A DNA stretch of 64,000 nucleotides from an uncultured Mailhella sp. (GTDB lineage Bacteria > Desulfobacterota > Desulfovibrionia > Desulfovibrionales > Desulfovibrionaceae): positions 1,925,137 to 1,989,136 of the forward strand of contig NZ_OZ007001.1 of NCBI RefSeq assembly GCF_963931295.1. Direction: 5' to 3'. This document shows positions 18,565 to 28,090 of the stretch, piece after piece. The position numbers and the translations under genes were made by a program. Under the pieces are notes generated by a model, which was not told the DNA's origin, did not search any database, and saw nothing but the letters and a program-made list of their open reading frames with translations. Every line of letters begins with the position of its first letter. Position 1 is the stretch's first letter.

Positions 18565-19365
18565 CTATTCTGTGGTCTGTTCGGCAGCCGTTTCAGTCTT
18601 GGCTGTGGCCTTGGCGGCGTCGGCGGCTTCAGGATCAAGCTGACGGCCTCTGCGGCGCAGAATGTAGGTGTATGCCGGGCCGGAAATGACGTAGCCTATG
18701 AGAATGAGGAAGCAGAACAGGCGCGGCAGCGAGAACACCATGCTGAGCACGATGAGCGTGGCGACCATGGTCTGGAAGGGATGGGCCTTGATGAAGCCGA
18801 ATTCCTTGAAGGAAAAATAGCGCACGCGGCTTACCATGAGCAGCGGCACGACGACGGAGAGGATCAGCGTCAGCCCGGGCAGGATGGGCATGAGGAAGTC
18901 GGGATAGTAGGGCATGAACAGCACGAACGTGGCCATGACGCAGGCGCAGGCGGGGCTGGGCAGTCCCACGAAGAAACGTTTGGACGTGGTGGACACGCCT
19001 ACGTTGAAGCGGGCCAGGCGCAGGGCGGCGCAGCCGCAGAACAGAAAGGCTACGGCGAGGCCGAGACGGCCGAAGTTGTGCAGCTGCCAGGCGTAGGCAA
19101 GCAGGCCGGGAGCCACGCCGAATGTCACGTCGTCGGCGAGGGAGTCGTATTCGATGCCGAACTGGCTGGCCGTGCCGGTGAGTCGCGCCACCTTGCCGTC
19201 GAGTCCGTCCATGGCGGCGCCCACGAGAATGGCCCAGGCCGCGAGATCGAACTGATCCTTGAATGCGAGAATGATGCTGAAGAAGCCGGCGAAGAGGCTG
19301 GCCGTGGTGAACAGATTGGGCAGAATATAGACGCCGCGGGGAACGGGCTTGTTGGGATCGCGCAT
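18565..19365 (-). CDS. pssA: CDP-diacylglycerol-serine O-phosphatidyltransferase
   Basis: 266-residue inner-membrane CDP-alcohol phosphatidyltransferase. The catalytic signature DGKVARLTGTASQFGIEYDS followed by LADD matches DG-x2-AR-x8-G-x3-D-x3-D; six to eight hydrophobic segments surround it and the C-terminus is charged. It condenses CDP-diacylglycerol with serine to phosphatidylserine, the substrate of the Psd encoded 11 bases upstream on the same strand; together they form the phosphatidylethanolamine route. The final gene of the rpmH-to-pssA block, ahead of a strong terminator. Confidence 0.93.
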   Translation of the reverse strand: MRDPNKPVPRGVYILPNLFTTASLFAGFFSIILAFKDQFDLAAWAILVGAAMDGLDGKVARLTGTASQFGIEYDSLADDVTFGVAPGLLAYAWQLHNFGRLGLAVAFLFCGCAALRLARFNVGVSTTSKRFFVGLPSPACACVMATFVLFMPYYPDFLMPILPGLTLILSVVVPLLMVSRVRYFSFKEFGFIKAHPFQTMVATLIVLSMVFSLPRLFCFLILIGYVISGPAYTYILRRRGRQLDPEAADAAKATAKTETAAEQTTE

Positions 19366-19376
19366 GAGAGCCTCTC

Positions 19377-20033
19377 TTACGCTTCTTCGGAAGCGGACTT
19401 CTTGGCCAGAACAGTCTGACCGGCAAAGACGTTTTCGCCGATGGAAACTGCAGAAGTATAGTCGGCGGGCAGATAGACGTCAACGCGGGAGCCGAAACGT
19501 ATCATGCCGAAACGCTGTCCTCTTTTGAGGGAATCGCCCTGTTCGGCGTGGGGCACGATGCGGCGGGCGATGAGTCCGGCGATCTGCACGAAGGTCCAGG
19601 AGTCGCCGTTGTCGTCGCGCATCTGCCAGAGGCAGCGTTCGTTGTCGGCGGAAGCCTTGTCCAGCGCGGCGTTGAGGAACTTGCCGGGCAGATAGCGTAT
19701 GCCGGTGATGGTGCCGGAGACGGGAACGCGGTTCACGTGTACGCTGAAAATGTTCATGAAGATGGAGATGCACAGCCTGGTTTCGCCGCTCATGGGATCC
19801 ACGCGGGATTCCATGCGGACGACGCGGCCGTCGGCGGGACTCACGGCGATGTTTTCCTCCTGCGGCACCACGCGTTCGGGATCGCGGAAGAAATGGACGG
19901 AAAACCACAGCAGGATGAGGGCCGCAATCGTGACGGGCCACCAGTCCAGAATGGCGGAGCAGAGGGAAAGGATCGTCAGCAGGCCGATGATGGGAGCCCC
20001 TTCGGGGGCGAGGCCGATGCTTGGCTTGTTCAT
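19377..20033 (-). CDS. psd: Phosphatidylserine decarboxylase (short form)
   Basis: 218-residue Psd of the compact type. An N-terminal membrane segment (LLTILSLCSAILDWWPVTIAALIL) precedes FRDPERVVPQEENIAVSPADGRV, NIFSVHVNRVPVSG and the self-cleavage site MIRFGSRVDVYLP, where the serine of FGS becomes the pyruvoyl cofactor. It decarboxylates phosphatidylserine to phosphatidylethanolamine at the inner membrane. I take the ATG at 20033 because AAAAAGGAG lies 6 bases upstream; the longer frame has no ribosome site. Partner of pssA downstream. Confidence 0.92.
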   Translation of the reverse strand: MNKPSIGLAPEGAPIIGLLTILSLCSAILDWWPVTIAALILLWFSVHFFRDPERVVPQEENIAVSPADGRVVRMESRVDPMSGETRLCISIFMNIFSVHVNRVPVSGTITGIRYLPGKFLNAALDKASADNERCLWQMRDDNGDSWTFVQIAGLIARRIVPHAEQGDSLKRGQRFGMIRFGSRVDVYLPADYTSAVSIGENVFAGQTVLAKKSASEEA

Positions 20034-20197
20034 CAGAAACTCCTTTTTAAGAGTGCTTTCCCGTGCGGAGAACGATGCGGCGTGCTGTCGGGAAAAGGGC
20101 GCGCGGCGTTGGAGCGTGGCCGCTTCGGAGCGCGTGAGCCGGAGCGGATGGGGAACGAAAGCGCCCGGCAAACTCGCTGTCTGCCGGGCGCATCATG

Positions 20198-21256
20198 TTA
20201 GTCCTTGCGGCGCAGGATGACAACGTGTTTGAGCGCCCCTTCGCCGGAACTGCGCGTCTGCACGTCGGGATCGTCCTGAAGGGCCAGATGGATGACTCTT
20301 CGCTGATAGGCGCTGAGCGGACGGGTGGTCTGCACCTTGCCGGTGGCCTTCACCTTTTCGGCGAGGGCGAGGGCGAGTTCCTGCAGGCGGGAGTCCTGGC
20401 GGACGTGATAGTCGCCGGCATCGACCTGCAGACGCACCTGCGAGCCGATGGCGCGCGTAATCATGCGGGAGGCGAGGTACTGCACGGCGGCGAGGTTCTG
20501 TCCGTCGCGGCCGATGAGCAGACCCGTGTCTTCGCTCTTCACGGAAATCTGCACGCGGTCTTCGCCGATTTCCACCGAGAGGTCCACGTTTTCCGGATCC
20601 ATGTCCAGAATGGGGGCCACCAGGCGGCTGACGATGTTCTTGGTTATTTCCGTGAGACGTTCCTGATCCAGTTCGGCCAGGGGAACGCGGGGCAGGGAGC
20701 TTTCCAGACCGTCGTTCTCTTCGCCCTTCTGCGCGGATTCCTTGCGGGCACCGCGATTCTGGCGGGAACGGCGGGCGCGGGGAGCGTCCTCGGCGTCTTC
20801 GGTCTTGTCCTGCTCGTCGGCTTCGGCTTCGGCGCTGGGGCCGGCCGGATTCAGAGCGGGCACGCCCGCCGTGCGTATGGCGGGCAGCACGCGTTCGGAT
20901 TTTTCTTCCGGATTTTCCCGTTCCGCGTCCTGGCGTTTTTCCTTGCGTTCTCTTTGTTCTTCTTTCTGAGCGTCCGAAGCGTCGGCCTTTTCGCGGCGGC
21001 GTTCGTTGCGTCCGCGGCGGCGGCCTTCCTGGCGTTCGGATTTTTCCTGGGCGGACGATCCCTGCATGAAGTCGGGGAGCGTTGCCAGGCGGGCGCGTAT
21101 TTTTGCCTTGCGGGCGCCTACGATGCCGAAGATGCCCGTTTTTGCGTCTTCAATGATTTCTATTTCCAGTTTTTCTCTGGGCACATCGTAATAGGAGCAC
21201 GCCTCCGCGATGGCCGCATCCAGTGTTTTACCAAGAAATTCTTTGGATTCGCTCAT
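20198..21256 (-). CDS. jag: RNA-binding protein Jag/KhpB (SpoIIIJ-associated)
   Basis: 352-residue RNA-binding protein. An N-terminal Jag_N domain (SKEFLGKTLDAAIAEACSYY) is followed by a long charged, low-complexity linker rich in Glu, Arg and Lys, then a KH domain (LLIGRDGQNLAAVQYLASRM) and an R3H domain (SAYQRRVIHLAL) near the C-terminus. The linker is long for the family. It sits 12 bases after yidC on the same strand, the standard jag position. It is probably involved in RNA handling linked to membrane-protein production and cell-envelope regulation. Confidence 0.9.
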   Translation of the reverse strand: MSESKEFLGKTLDAAIAEACSYYDVPREKLEIEIIEDAKTGIFGIVGARKAKIRARLATLPDFMQGSSAQEKSERQEGRRRGRNERRREKADASDAQKEEQRERKEKRQDAERENPEEKSERVLPAIRTAGVPALNPAGPSAEAEADEQDKTEDAEDAPRARRSRQNRGARKESAQKGEENDGLESSLPRVPLAELDQERLTEITKNIVSRLVAPILDMDPENVDLSVEIGEDRVQISVKSEDTGLLIGRDGQNLAAVQYLASRMITRAIGSQVRLQVDAGDYHVRQDSRLQELALALAEKVKATGKVQTTRPLSAYQRRVIHLALQDDPDVQTRSSGEGALKHVVILRRKD

Positions 21257-21268
21257 ATTTTTCCCCTG

Positions 21269-22867
21269 CTACTTGGTTTTGTGCAGGGTCCAGGACTGCT
21301 GGATGATGGACAGAATGTTGTTGCAGAGCCAGTACAGCACCAGGCCGGAGGGGAAGTTGATGAACATGACCGTGAATACCACGGGCATGATGAGCATGAT
21401 CTTGCGCTGCTGCGGATCGCCCATGGCGGGGCTGAGCCACTGCTGCAGGAACATGGTGGCGCCCATGACGAGCGGCGTGATGTAGAGCGGATCCTTTACG
21501 GACAGGTCGGCGAGCCAGAAGATGTCGGTGCCGGGCAGGTAGGTGATGAAGGAGGCGTGACGCAGTTCGATGCAGTTGAGCAGGGCCTGATAGAGGGCGA
21601 TGAACACGGGCAGCTGAATGAGAATGGGGAGGCAGCCGCCCATGGGGTTGACGCCGTAGGTCTTGTAGAGCTGCATCATTTCGCGGCTGAGGGCTTCCTT
21701 GTCGTTCTTGTACTTTTCCTGCAGCTGCTTCATCATGGGCTGGAGTCTCTTCATCTGCTCCATGGACTTGAAGCTCTTGCGGGAGAGCGGCCAGAACACG
21801 ATTTTGATGAGAATGGTCAGCAGAATGATGGCGAAGCCCCAGTTGCCGAGGAATTCTTCAAAGATGGTGAGCAGCTTGAGCAGCGGCACGGCGAGGAAGG
21901 TGAAAAGTCCCATGTCGATGGAGGACTTCAGCTTGTTGGGAGCCGCGTCGAGCAGATCGCGGCTCTTGGGGCCTATCCACCAGGAGGTCTTGAGCTCGGA
22001 AGGCTGACCGGCGGTGAGGTTCACGTCCTGCAGTTCCACGGCGGCGCGCCAGACGCCTCCGTCGGTGATGCGGCCCTTGAACACGCTGTTCTGACCCATT
22101 TCGGGCAGCACGGCGGAAAGGAAATAGTTGGTCATCACGCCGGCCCAGTAGATTTCGCCGGAGCTCATCACGCCTTCCTTGGTGAGGTCGTCCACGTCGG
22201 TGTCGCGTTCGAGGGAGCCTTTGAGATCCCAGGCCATGCTCATGGTGTCGTAGTTGCTCTTGCCGCTGAAGTCCGTGGCGCCCAGGTTGTAGGAAATGCG
22301 GGTGGCGGGGGAGTTCTCGGCGGCGGTGAGGGTCACCTTTTCATCCATGAGATAGGTGTCTGCGTGGAAGGTGATGGCGCGGTTGATGCGCACGCCGTTC
22401 AGTTCGCCCACGAAGGTGAGGGTGGCGTCGCCGCTTTCAAGATTGACGTCGGAACCGTCGAAGCTCCACTGTCCCATGTTCCAGGAAGGCTGGCCGTTGA
22501 CGAGCAGACCCATGGGAGCCACCGTGGCGGCGGCGGGGGAAACCATGTTGAACAGCGGGGAGTCGGGAGCGATGCTGGCCTTGTAGTTCTTCAGCCGGAA
22601 CGACTGGAGCACGCCGCCGCCGGAATGGAAGACGGCCTCGTACAGAGGGGTGTTCACGCGGACTTCGCGGCCTTCGGAAGGCTCGAACTTGGCCACGGGA
22701 ACCACGGGAGCGGCGGGCACGGGAGCCGGAGCCTGGGCAGCGGCCTGTTCTTCGGCCGTGGGCTGAGCGGGTTCAGGAATCCAGCCCATGTAGGAGGAAA
22801 AGGCCTGCCAGCCGAAGAGCAGGACAATGCAGATGACGACGGAGATGATGAGGCGACGGTTATCCAT
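21269..22867 (-). CDS. yidC: Membrane protein insertase YidC
   Basis: 532-residue Oxa1-type insertase of the Gram-negative form: an N-terminal transmembrane anchor ([18 protein letters not shown]), a Pro/Ala-rich linker, a large periplasmic P1 domain (about 70-310), then the conserved five-helix core with [40 protein letters not shown] and [19 protein letters not shown]. It inserts proteins into the inner membrane with or without Sec. It overlaps the 3' end of yidD by 8 bases and is followed by jag. Confidence 0.96.
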   Translation of the reverse strand: MDNRRLIISVVICIVLLFGWQAFSSYMGWIPEPAQPTAEEQAAAQAPAPVPAAPVVPVAKFEPSEGREVRVNTPLYEAVFHSGGGVLQSFRLKNYKASIAPDSPLFNMVSPAAATVAPMGLLVNGQPSWNMGQWSFDGSDVNLESGDATLTFVGELNGVRINRAITFHADTYLMDEKVTLTAAENSPATRISYNLGATDFSGKSNYDTMSMAWDLKGSLERDTDVDDLTKEGVMSSGEIYWAGVMTNYFLSAVLPEMGQNSVFKGRITDGGVWRAAVELQDVNLTAGQPSELKTSWWIGPKSRDLLDAAPNKLKSSIDMGLFTFLAVPLLKLLTIFEEFLGNWGFAIILLTILIKIVFWPLSRKSFKSMEQMKRLQPMMKQLQEKYKNDKEALSREMMQLYKTYGVNPMGGCLPILIQLPVFIALYQALLNCIELRHASFITYLPGTDIFWLADLSVKDPLYITPLVMGATMFLQQWLSPAMGDPQQRKIMLIMPVVFTVMFINFPSGLVLYWLCNNILSIIQQSWTLHKTK

Positions 22868-23135
22868 GACGTTCCTGAGAGTCTGCGTCGGGCGCAGAGG
22901 GATGATCGTTTGAGAGGGGGGGCACAGGATCGAAGCCGCCCGGGTTGCCGGGATGGCAGCGCAGGATGCGCCTTACGGCCAGCCAGAGGCCCTTGACGGG
23001 GCCGTGCATTTCAATGGCCTGGATGGCGTAGGTGGAACAGGAGGGATAGAAGCGGCAGCAGGGAGGATACAGCGGCGAGATGCATCGCTTGTAGAACCGG
23101 ATGGGCAGAATGAGAAGCCGCTGGGCGAGAGTCAT
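22860..23135 (-). CDS. yidD: Membrane protein insertion efficiency factor YidD
   Basis: 91-residue small protein with the family core [61 protein letters not shown]. It acts at the membrane with YidC. It overlaps rnpA by 4 bases and yidC by 8 bases, so the three are translated from one message. Confidence 0.95.
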   Translation of the reverse strand: MTLAQRLLILPIRFYKRCISPLYPPCCRFYPSCSTYAIQAIEMHGPVKGLWLAVRRILRCHPGNPGGFDPVPPLSNDHPSAPDADSQERHG

Positions 23136-23527
23136 GCCGGATCTCCCGATGGCGTGGAAACGTCGAGGCCGGCGGCCGACGCGGAAGAGAGTTCGGCGAG
23201 CAGAGGCAGAAGTTCGGCTTCCGCGAGGCCGAGACCGAACTTGTCGGCACGCAGATGCTTTTTGGGCGTGACGACAATGTCCATGGGGGGCATTTCATCC
23301 TGATGCAGGCGGAAGAAAGCGCGAAGAACGCGCTTGATGCGGTTCCTCGCCACGGCGTTGCCGCATTTTTTTGTGACAGCAAGCCCGAGACGCCCGGCTC
23401 CGGACGTGCCGGAGCTACGGGCGAACACAACGAAATATTTTGTGAACAGACGCTCTCCCCCGTTGTAGCAGGCGGTGTATTCCGCCCTGCGGGTGATGCG
23501 TCGTTCTCTGGGCCAGGTCAGTGACAT
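23132..23527 (-). CDS. rnpA: Ribonuclease P protein component
   Basis: 131-residue basic protein that binds RNase P RNA and helps trim tRNA 5' ends. Landmarks are [45 protein letters not shown] and the closing DIVVTPKK. Downstream of rpmH (134 bases) and overlapping yidD by 4 bases, the usual gene order. Confidence 0.94.
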   Translation of the reverse strand: MSLTWPRERRITRRAEYTACYNGGERLFTKYFVVFARSSGTSGAGRLGLAVTKKCGNAVARNRIKRVLRAFFRLHQDEMPPMDIVVTPKKHLRADKFGLGLAEAELLPLLAELSSASAAGLDVSTPSGDPA

Positions 23528-23660
23528 GGAGGGAATCCATGCTGCGCTTGAGCAGAGTTAAACGCAAAATGTGGGCGTGGCGAAACGCCGCGCCCGAAAC
23601 ATTTGCATGGTCTGCCCGGAACTTTCCTGAGGGAAGAGATCCGGGAAGCGCATCGCTTGC

Positions 23661-23795
23661 TTAGGCGGACAGAGTCTTGCGGCCCTTGGCACGACGGCGG
23701 CTGATGACGGCACGACCGTTGGGGGTGCTCATGCGGGCGCGGAAGCCGTGAGTACGCTTTCTGCTGATCTTGCTGGGCTGATACGTTCTTTTCAT
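23661..23795 (-). CDS. rpmH: 50S ribosomal protein L34
   Basis: 44-residue protein translated from ATG at 23795 to TAA at 23661: begins [18 protein letters not shown] and ends [12 protein letters not shown], a full-length L34. A strong purine-rich site (TAAGGAG) precedes the start, and a consensus-like promoter lies at 23831-23859. First gene of the rpmH-rnpA-yidD-yidC-jag-psd-pssA set. Confidence 0.97.
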   Translation of the reverse strand: MKRTYQPSKISRKRTHGFRARMSTPNGRAVISRRRAKGRKTLSA

Positions 23796-23830
23796 GACGC
23801 GCGGTCTCCTTACTGAGATTGGAACTTGCA

Positions 23831-23859
23831 GGTATAACGCGCCTTTCTTCCCCCGTCAA
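23831..23859 (-). promoter_or_regulatory. Sigma-70-type promoter of rpmH
   Basis: Minus strand reads TTGACG, 17 bases, TATACC, about 35 bases ahead of the rpmH start. The spacing is ideal and the -35 is near consensus. Confidence 0.7.
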
Positions 23860-24089
23860 GTCGGACGGTTCAGGGCGCGACGAAAGCCTCCCCCCGAAAG
23901 GGGCGCGGCAAGCTCTATGTGTAAGCCGAGAGCCGTTTCCGGGCAAGCATTAAAACGCGCGTTTCGGGGAAAAGTCGCGCTTTCCCGCCGGGGATCCGGC
24001 TGGTGGCGGGGAAATGTTGATGACAAAACGGGTAGTTGCGCTTAGACTGCCCTCACAAGTTCTGCCGCCTCGGCGGTAAAGGAGCAGTC

Positions 24090-24956
24090 ATGCAGGGAGT
24101 TCCCGTTCTCCGCGTTGCGGCCATACACGATCTTTCCGGCTTCGGCCGGGCGTCTCTCACCGTGGCCATTCCCATTCTGGCCACCATGGGCATTCAGGTC
24201 TGCCCGCTGCCGACGGCCGTGCTCTCTTCTCAGACTTCGGGCGTGGACGACTTCACCTTCCTTGATCTGACCGATCAGATGGGCCCCATGATGGATCACT
24301 GGGCGCGCCTCGGCCTCAGGTTCGACGCCGTGTATTCCGGCTTTCTCGGCAGTCCGGATCAGTCGGGTCTGGCCGAGCGCTGCATCCGGGAATTTTGCGC
24401 GCCGGGCGGCCTTGCCGTGGTGGATCCCGTGCTCGGCGACAACGGCGCGCTCGATCCCACGCAGACGCCGGAAATGGTGGAGGCCATGCGCAGACTCGTG
24501 CGCCGGGCCGACGTCATCACGCCCAATCTCACGGAAGCGGCCTTTCTTCTGGGCGAAGACTTCCGGCCCGACATCAGCCGCGACGGCCTGCGCGATCAGC
24601 TCTGCGCGCTGGCGGCCATGGGGCCTTCGGGCGTGGTCATCACGAGCGCGCCCGCGTCCTGCGCGGCGAACACGTCCACCGTGGCCTACGACGGGCGTCG
24701 GTTCTGGCAGGTGGAGGTGCCGCATCTGAACGCCTTCTATCCCGGCACCGGCGACGCCTTTGCCAGCGTGCTCACGGGGAGCCTTCTGCTCGGCGATTCC
24801 CTTCCCGTGGCCGTGGATCGGGCCGTGCACTTCGTGTACCTCGGCATTCAGGCCACCTACGGCTACGACACGCCGCACCGCGACGGCGTGCTGCTTGAAC
24901 GCACGCTCCCTTCCCTGCGCATGCCCTTCACCGGCGGCAGCTACACGGAATTTTGA
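24090..24956 (+). CDS. pdxY: Pyridoxamine/pyridoxal kinase
   Basis: 288-residue cytoplasmic ribokinase-fold kinase. AIHDLSGFGRASLTVAIPIL, TAVLSSQTSG, VYSGFLGSPDQ, VDPVLGDNG, DVITPNLTEAAFLLG and the catalytic-base motif YPGTGDAFASVL match the PdxK/PdxY family, which phosphorylates pyridoxal or pyridoxamine to feed PLP supply. The start ATG at 24090 has AAAGGAG 6 bases upstream; the upstream frame extension includes no ribosome site. Single gene, convergent with ahcY, with a shared terminator. Confidence 0.88.
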   Translation: MQGVPVLRVAAIHDLSGFGRASLTVAIPILATMGIQVCPLPTAVLSSQTSGVDDFTFLDLTDQMGPMMDHWARLGLRFDAVYSGFLGSPDQSGLAERCIREFCAPGGLAVVDPVLGDNGALDPTQTPEMVEAMRRLVRRADVITPNLTEAAFLLGEDFRPDISRDGLRDQLCALAAMGPSGVVITSAPASCAANTSTVAYDGRRFWQVEVPHLNAFYPGTGDAFASVLTGSLLLGDSLPVAVDRAVHFVYLGIQATYGYDTPHRDGVLLERTLPSLRMPFTGGSYTEF

Positions 24957-24988
24957 ACATCCGCGCATGTTTCATCGGCAGCAACGCA

Positions 24989-25030
24989 AACAAAAACGGG
25001 CCTCCTCGTCGGAAGCCCGTTTTTGTTTTG
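24989..25030. terminator. Bidirectional terminator between pdxY and ahcY
   Basis: ACAAAAACGGGC and GCCCGTTTTTGT pair around a roughly 13-base loop, giving A/T runs on both strands so that it can end both the convergent genes. Confidence 0.8.
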
Positions 25031-25074
25031 ACAGCCTCTGCGCTCCGCGCGGAAGGCGGAAGCGCGCCTGAGGC

Positions 25075-26499
25075 TTAGTAGCGGTACATGTCGTTCTTGA
25101 AGGGGCCGTCCACGGGAACGCCGATGTAGTCGGCCTGCTTCTGGGTGAGCTTGGAGAGCTTCACGCCGAGGCGGTCGAGGTGGAGCCTCGCCACTTCTTC
25201 GTCGAGCTTCTTGGGCAGAGTATAGACGCGCACTTCGTGCTTGTTGGCGGCAAGATCCATCTGGGCGAGCACCTGATTGGTGAAGGAGTTGGACATCACG
25301 AAGCTCGCGTGGCCGGTGGCGCAGCCGAGGTTCACGAGGCGGCCTTCGGCCAGCACGATGATGGAACGGCCGGAAGGCAGGAACCACTTGTCCACCTGCG
25401 GCTTGATTTCCATCTTGCGGCATTCGGGATTGGATTCGAGCCAGGACATCTGGATTTCGCTGTCGAAGTGACCGATGTTGCACACGATGGCTTCATCCTT
25501 CATGCCCATCATGTGTTCGCCGGTGATGACGTCGCAGTTGCCGGTGCAGGTGACGTAGATGTCGCCGTAGGGCAGGGCGTCTTCCATGGTGACCACCTGA
25601 TAGCCTTCCATGGCGGCCTGAAGAGCGCAGATGGGGTCGATTTCCGTGACGAGCACGCGGGCGCCGAAGCCGCGCATGGAGGCGGCGCAGCCCTTGCCCA
25701 CTTCGCCGAAGCCGCAGACCACCACGACCTTGCCGGCCACCATGACGTCGGTGGCGCGCTTGATGCCGTCGGCCAGGGATTCGCGGCAGCCGTACAGGTT
25801 GTCGAACTTGGACTTGGTGACGGAGTCGTTCACGTTGATGGCGGGGAAGAGCAGTTTGCCTTCCTTTTCCATCTGATAGAGGCGATGCACGCCGGTGGTG
25901 GTTTCTTCGGACACGCCGCGGACGGCGGCGGCCACGCGGTGCCAGCGGTAGGGATCACTGGTGAGGGAGAGGGCGATGCGCTCCATGATGATGCCTTCTT
26001 CCTTGCAGGAAGGCTCGCGGTTCAGCACGGAAGGATCGTTTTCCGCCTCCACGCCCTTGTGGATGAGCAGGGTGGCGTCGCCGCCGTCGTCCACGATGAG
26101 GTCGGGGCCGGAGCCGTCGGGCCAGGTGAGGGCCATTTCGGTGCACCACCAGTAGTCTTCCAGGGATTCGCCCTTCCAGGCGAACACCTTGGCCATGCCC
26201 TGTTCGGCGATGGCCGCGGCGGCGTGATCCTGGGTGGAGAAGATGTTGCAGGAAGCCCAGCGGATGTCAGCGCCGAGCTCGTAGAGCGTGCGGATGAGCA
26301 TGGCCGTCTGAATGGTCATGTGCAGAGAGCCGCTGATTTTCAGGCCCTTGAGGGGCTTTTTGTCGCCGTAGCGGCGGATGAGCTCCATGAGACCGGGCAT
26401 TTCGCGCTCGGAGAGCTGGATTTCCTTCTTGCCGAAGTCGGCAAGGTTGATGTCGGCGATTTTGTAGTCCAGAGACAGATCGAGATTCTTGGCGGACAT
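25075..26499 (-). CDS. ahcY: Adenosylhomocysteinase (SAH hydrolase)
   Basis: 474-residue NAD-dependent enzyme splitting S-adenosylhomocysteine into adenosine and homocysteine, relieving product inhibition of methyltransferases. Visible are [50 protein letters not shown], the NAD loop [24 protein letters not shown] and the C-terminal KNDMYRY. Length and ends are those of the bacterial form. Located 28 bases after the ArsR-methyltransferase gene on the same strand, probably co-transcribed. Confidence 0.97.
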   Translation of the reverse strand: MSAKNLDLSLDYKIADINLADFGKKEIQLSEREMPGLMELIRRYGDKKPLKGLKISGSLHMTIQTAMLIRTLYELGADIRWASCNIFSTQDHAAAAIAEQGMAKVFAWKGESLEDYWWCTEMALTWPDGSGPDLIVDDGGDATLLIHKGVEAENDPSVLNREPSCKEEGIIMERIALSLTSDPYRWHRVAAAVRGVSEETTTGVHRLYQMEKEGKLLFPAINVNDSVTKSKFDNLYGCRESLADGIKRATDVMVAGKVVVVCGFGEVGKGCAASMRGFGARVLVTEIDPICALQAAMEGYQVVTMEDALPYGDIYVTCTGNCDVITGEHMMGMKDEAIVCNIGHFDSEIQMSWLESNPECRKMEIKPQVDKWFLPSGRSIIVLAEGRLVNLGCATGHASFVMSNSFTNQVLAQMDLAANKHEVRVYTLPKKLDEEVARLHLDRLGVKLSKLTQKQADYIGVPVDGPFKNDMYRY

Positions 26500-26527
26500 G
26501 ATTGCTCCGTGGAAGGGTTAGAAAAGA

Positions 26528-27466
26528 TTACAGCGCGGCGGAGGACGCCGCAGGCTTGCGGGCCAGAATGAGATGAAGCGCCAGATTTTTTTTCACCGGC
26601 TGACGGCGGTAGTCCACAATGGAGAGCCCTGTTTTTGTCAGCGCGGAAGAGAGTTCGTCGAGAGAGAAGCCGAGCCAGCGGTCGCCGTACATGGTGCGCA
26701 TGGACTCCTGCGTGTGCTGATCGAAATCGGTGACCAGCACGAGCCCGCCGGGATGCAGCACCCGGGCGATTTCTCCCAGCGAGGTGGACGGACGGGAAAG
26801 ATGATGCAGCACAAGATTGATGCAGATGAAATCCGCTTCGCCGTCGCGCAGCGGCAGATAGTCGAGCTCGCCGATGCGCAGGGAAATGCCGTTCATGTTG
26901 TCGCCGAAGCGGCGGCGGGCCAGCTCCAGCATGCGCGGGGAATCGTCCACGCCGATGAGTTCCCGGCAGCTTCCGCGCAGATGCTCCAGCACCTCGCCCG
27001 TGCCGCAGCCGAGGTCGGCGGCCACGCCGCAGTTCTCCGGCACGGCGCGCAGAATCACGTCCGGCAGGGAAAAGTCGCCGAGAATCTCACGGTTCATTTC
27101 ATCCCAGTCGTCGGCGATTTCGTTGAAGAACTGCCTTGTTTTCAGGGCGCGTTCCTCAATGATGCGCGAAGCCATGTCGAGATCGGCGCGGCAGGCCTCG
27201 TCGTCCTGCGCGAAGGCAACGACGCTGCTCAGAAAATCGTGCCCCGGCCCCTCCGGCTCGGCGGAGTAAAAGACCCACAGGCCGTCGCGACGCGACTGGA
27301 GCAGGCCCGCTTCCGTGAGAATCTTGAGGTGTCGCGAAATGCGCGACTGCCCCATGTTGAGAAGCGACACCAGCTCGTTCACGGACAGCTCGTAGTGGAA
27401 AAGAACCAGCGCCAGACGCAGGCGGGTTTCATCCGAAAGGGCTTTGAGATACCGGAGAGCTTTCAT
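26528..27466 (-). CDS. ArsR-type HTH fused to a SAM-dependent methyltransferase
   Basis: 312-residue fusion. Residues about 1-75 are an ArsR winged helix (LKALSDETRLRLALVLF, LVSLLNMGQSRISRHLKILTEAGLL), and about 110-300 a class I methyltransferase with motif I VAADLGCGTGEVLEHL and LNLVLHHLS-type strand FICINLVLHHLS. The methyltransferase domain may sense or use SAM; placing it directly upstream of ahcY fits a regulator that links SAH clearance to SAM status. The ATG at 27466 is the only good ATG start; a TTG nine codons earlier is possible. A strong promoter precedes it (27507-27535). The product likely controls its own operon. Confidence 0.87.
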   Translation of the reverse strand: MKALRYLKALSDETRLRLALVLFHYELSVNELVSLLNMGQSRISRHLKILTEAGLLQSRRDGLWVFYSAEPEGPGHDFLSSVVAFAQDDEACRADLDMASRIIEERALKTRQFFNEIADDWDEMNREILGDFSLPDVILRAVPENCGVAADLGCGTGEVLEHLRGSCRELIGVDDSPRMLELARRRFGDNMNGISLRIGELDYLPLRDGEADFICINLVLHHLSRPSTSLGEIARVLHPGGLVLVTDFDQHTQESMRTMYGDRWLGFSLDELSSALTKTGLSIVDYRRQPVKKNLALHLILARKPAASSAAL

Positions 27467-27506
27467 AACCTTCTGAAATATAACAAATATCAAGTTTTAT
27501 CAATGT

Positions 27507-27535
27507 AATATATCCGTTTATCTTCATATAGTCAA
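27507..27535 (-). promoter_or_regulatory. Promoter of the ArsR-methyltransferase/ahcY operon
   Basis: Minus strand reads TTGACT, 17 bases, TATATT, giving a transcription start near 27500. The AT-rich leader just downstream contains ATAT-TTGTT-ATAT, a small palindrome suited to an ArsR-type operator that would block elongation or initiation. Confidence 0.7.
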
Positions 27536-28017
27536 GAAGGGCGCGTCCGGTGCTTTTTTCGGGCAGGGCGAAGGCGTCGCGTTGCAGTGCGTCCGGTTGT
27601 GGAAGGGGTTTCCGGCGCGCGAGGGCCCGCTGGTTGTGGAAGGAGTTTCCTCGGGGCGGCACACAGGCCGGGGCGAGGGAGTCGCCGGGGAGGGCGGCGA
27701 CGCTGTCAAGGGAGGCTGAGGGGCACGCGGCGCTTCGGGCGACAGAGCACCCGGCATCCTTCCGACGCGGCAGACGACACGCCGGTCGGCAACGGCTGGG
27801 CAGCCGGGCGCGTGCATCCATAGATATTGGCGGAGCGAGACGCATGGTCGCGCGTGGACGAACATCCCGGAAAGACGACTCTGCCCGCATACGGCGTGCC
27901 GGGCGCAATCCGGTCGCGGTCGGCTTCCGTGGATTCCGTGCATGAAACGCTCATCGGGGATGCCGCCCCTGCGGTCGGTCCCCCGTTTTTTGCAGCGTTC
28001 TGCGGAAATCTGGCCGC

Positions 28018-28050
28018 AAAAAAGGGTTCCGCCGAAACCGGCGGAACCCC
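28018..28050 (-). terminator. Terminator after the zinc-ribbon/YIP1 gene
   Basis: On the minus strand GGGTTCCGCC and GGCGGAACCC pair around a 6-base loop and are followed by TTTTTT. The rest of 27536-28090 is GC-rich and shows no gene. Confidence 0.85.
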
Positions 28051-28090
28051 TGACGCCCGACGTCGTCGGGAAAGGTTCAGAGATCGAGGA

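Noticed and set aside
20195..22996. A 933-residue plus-strand open frame
   Set aside because: Antisense to jag and yidC, both certain; composition artefact.
26500..27600. SAH riboswitch ahead of ahcY
   Set aside because: The ahcY leader is only 28 bases because it follows the ArsR-methyltransferase gene, and I saw no SAH-riboswitch core upstream of that gene.
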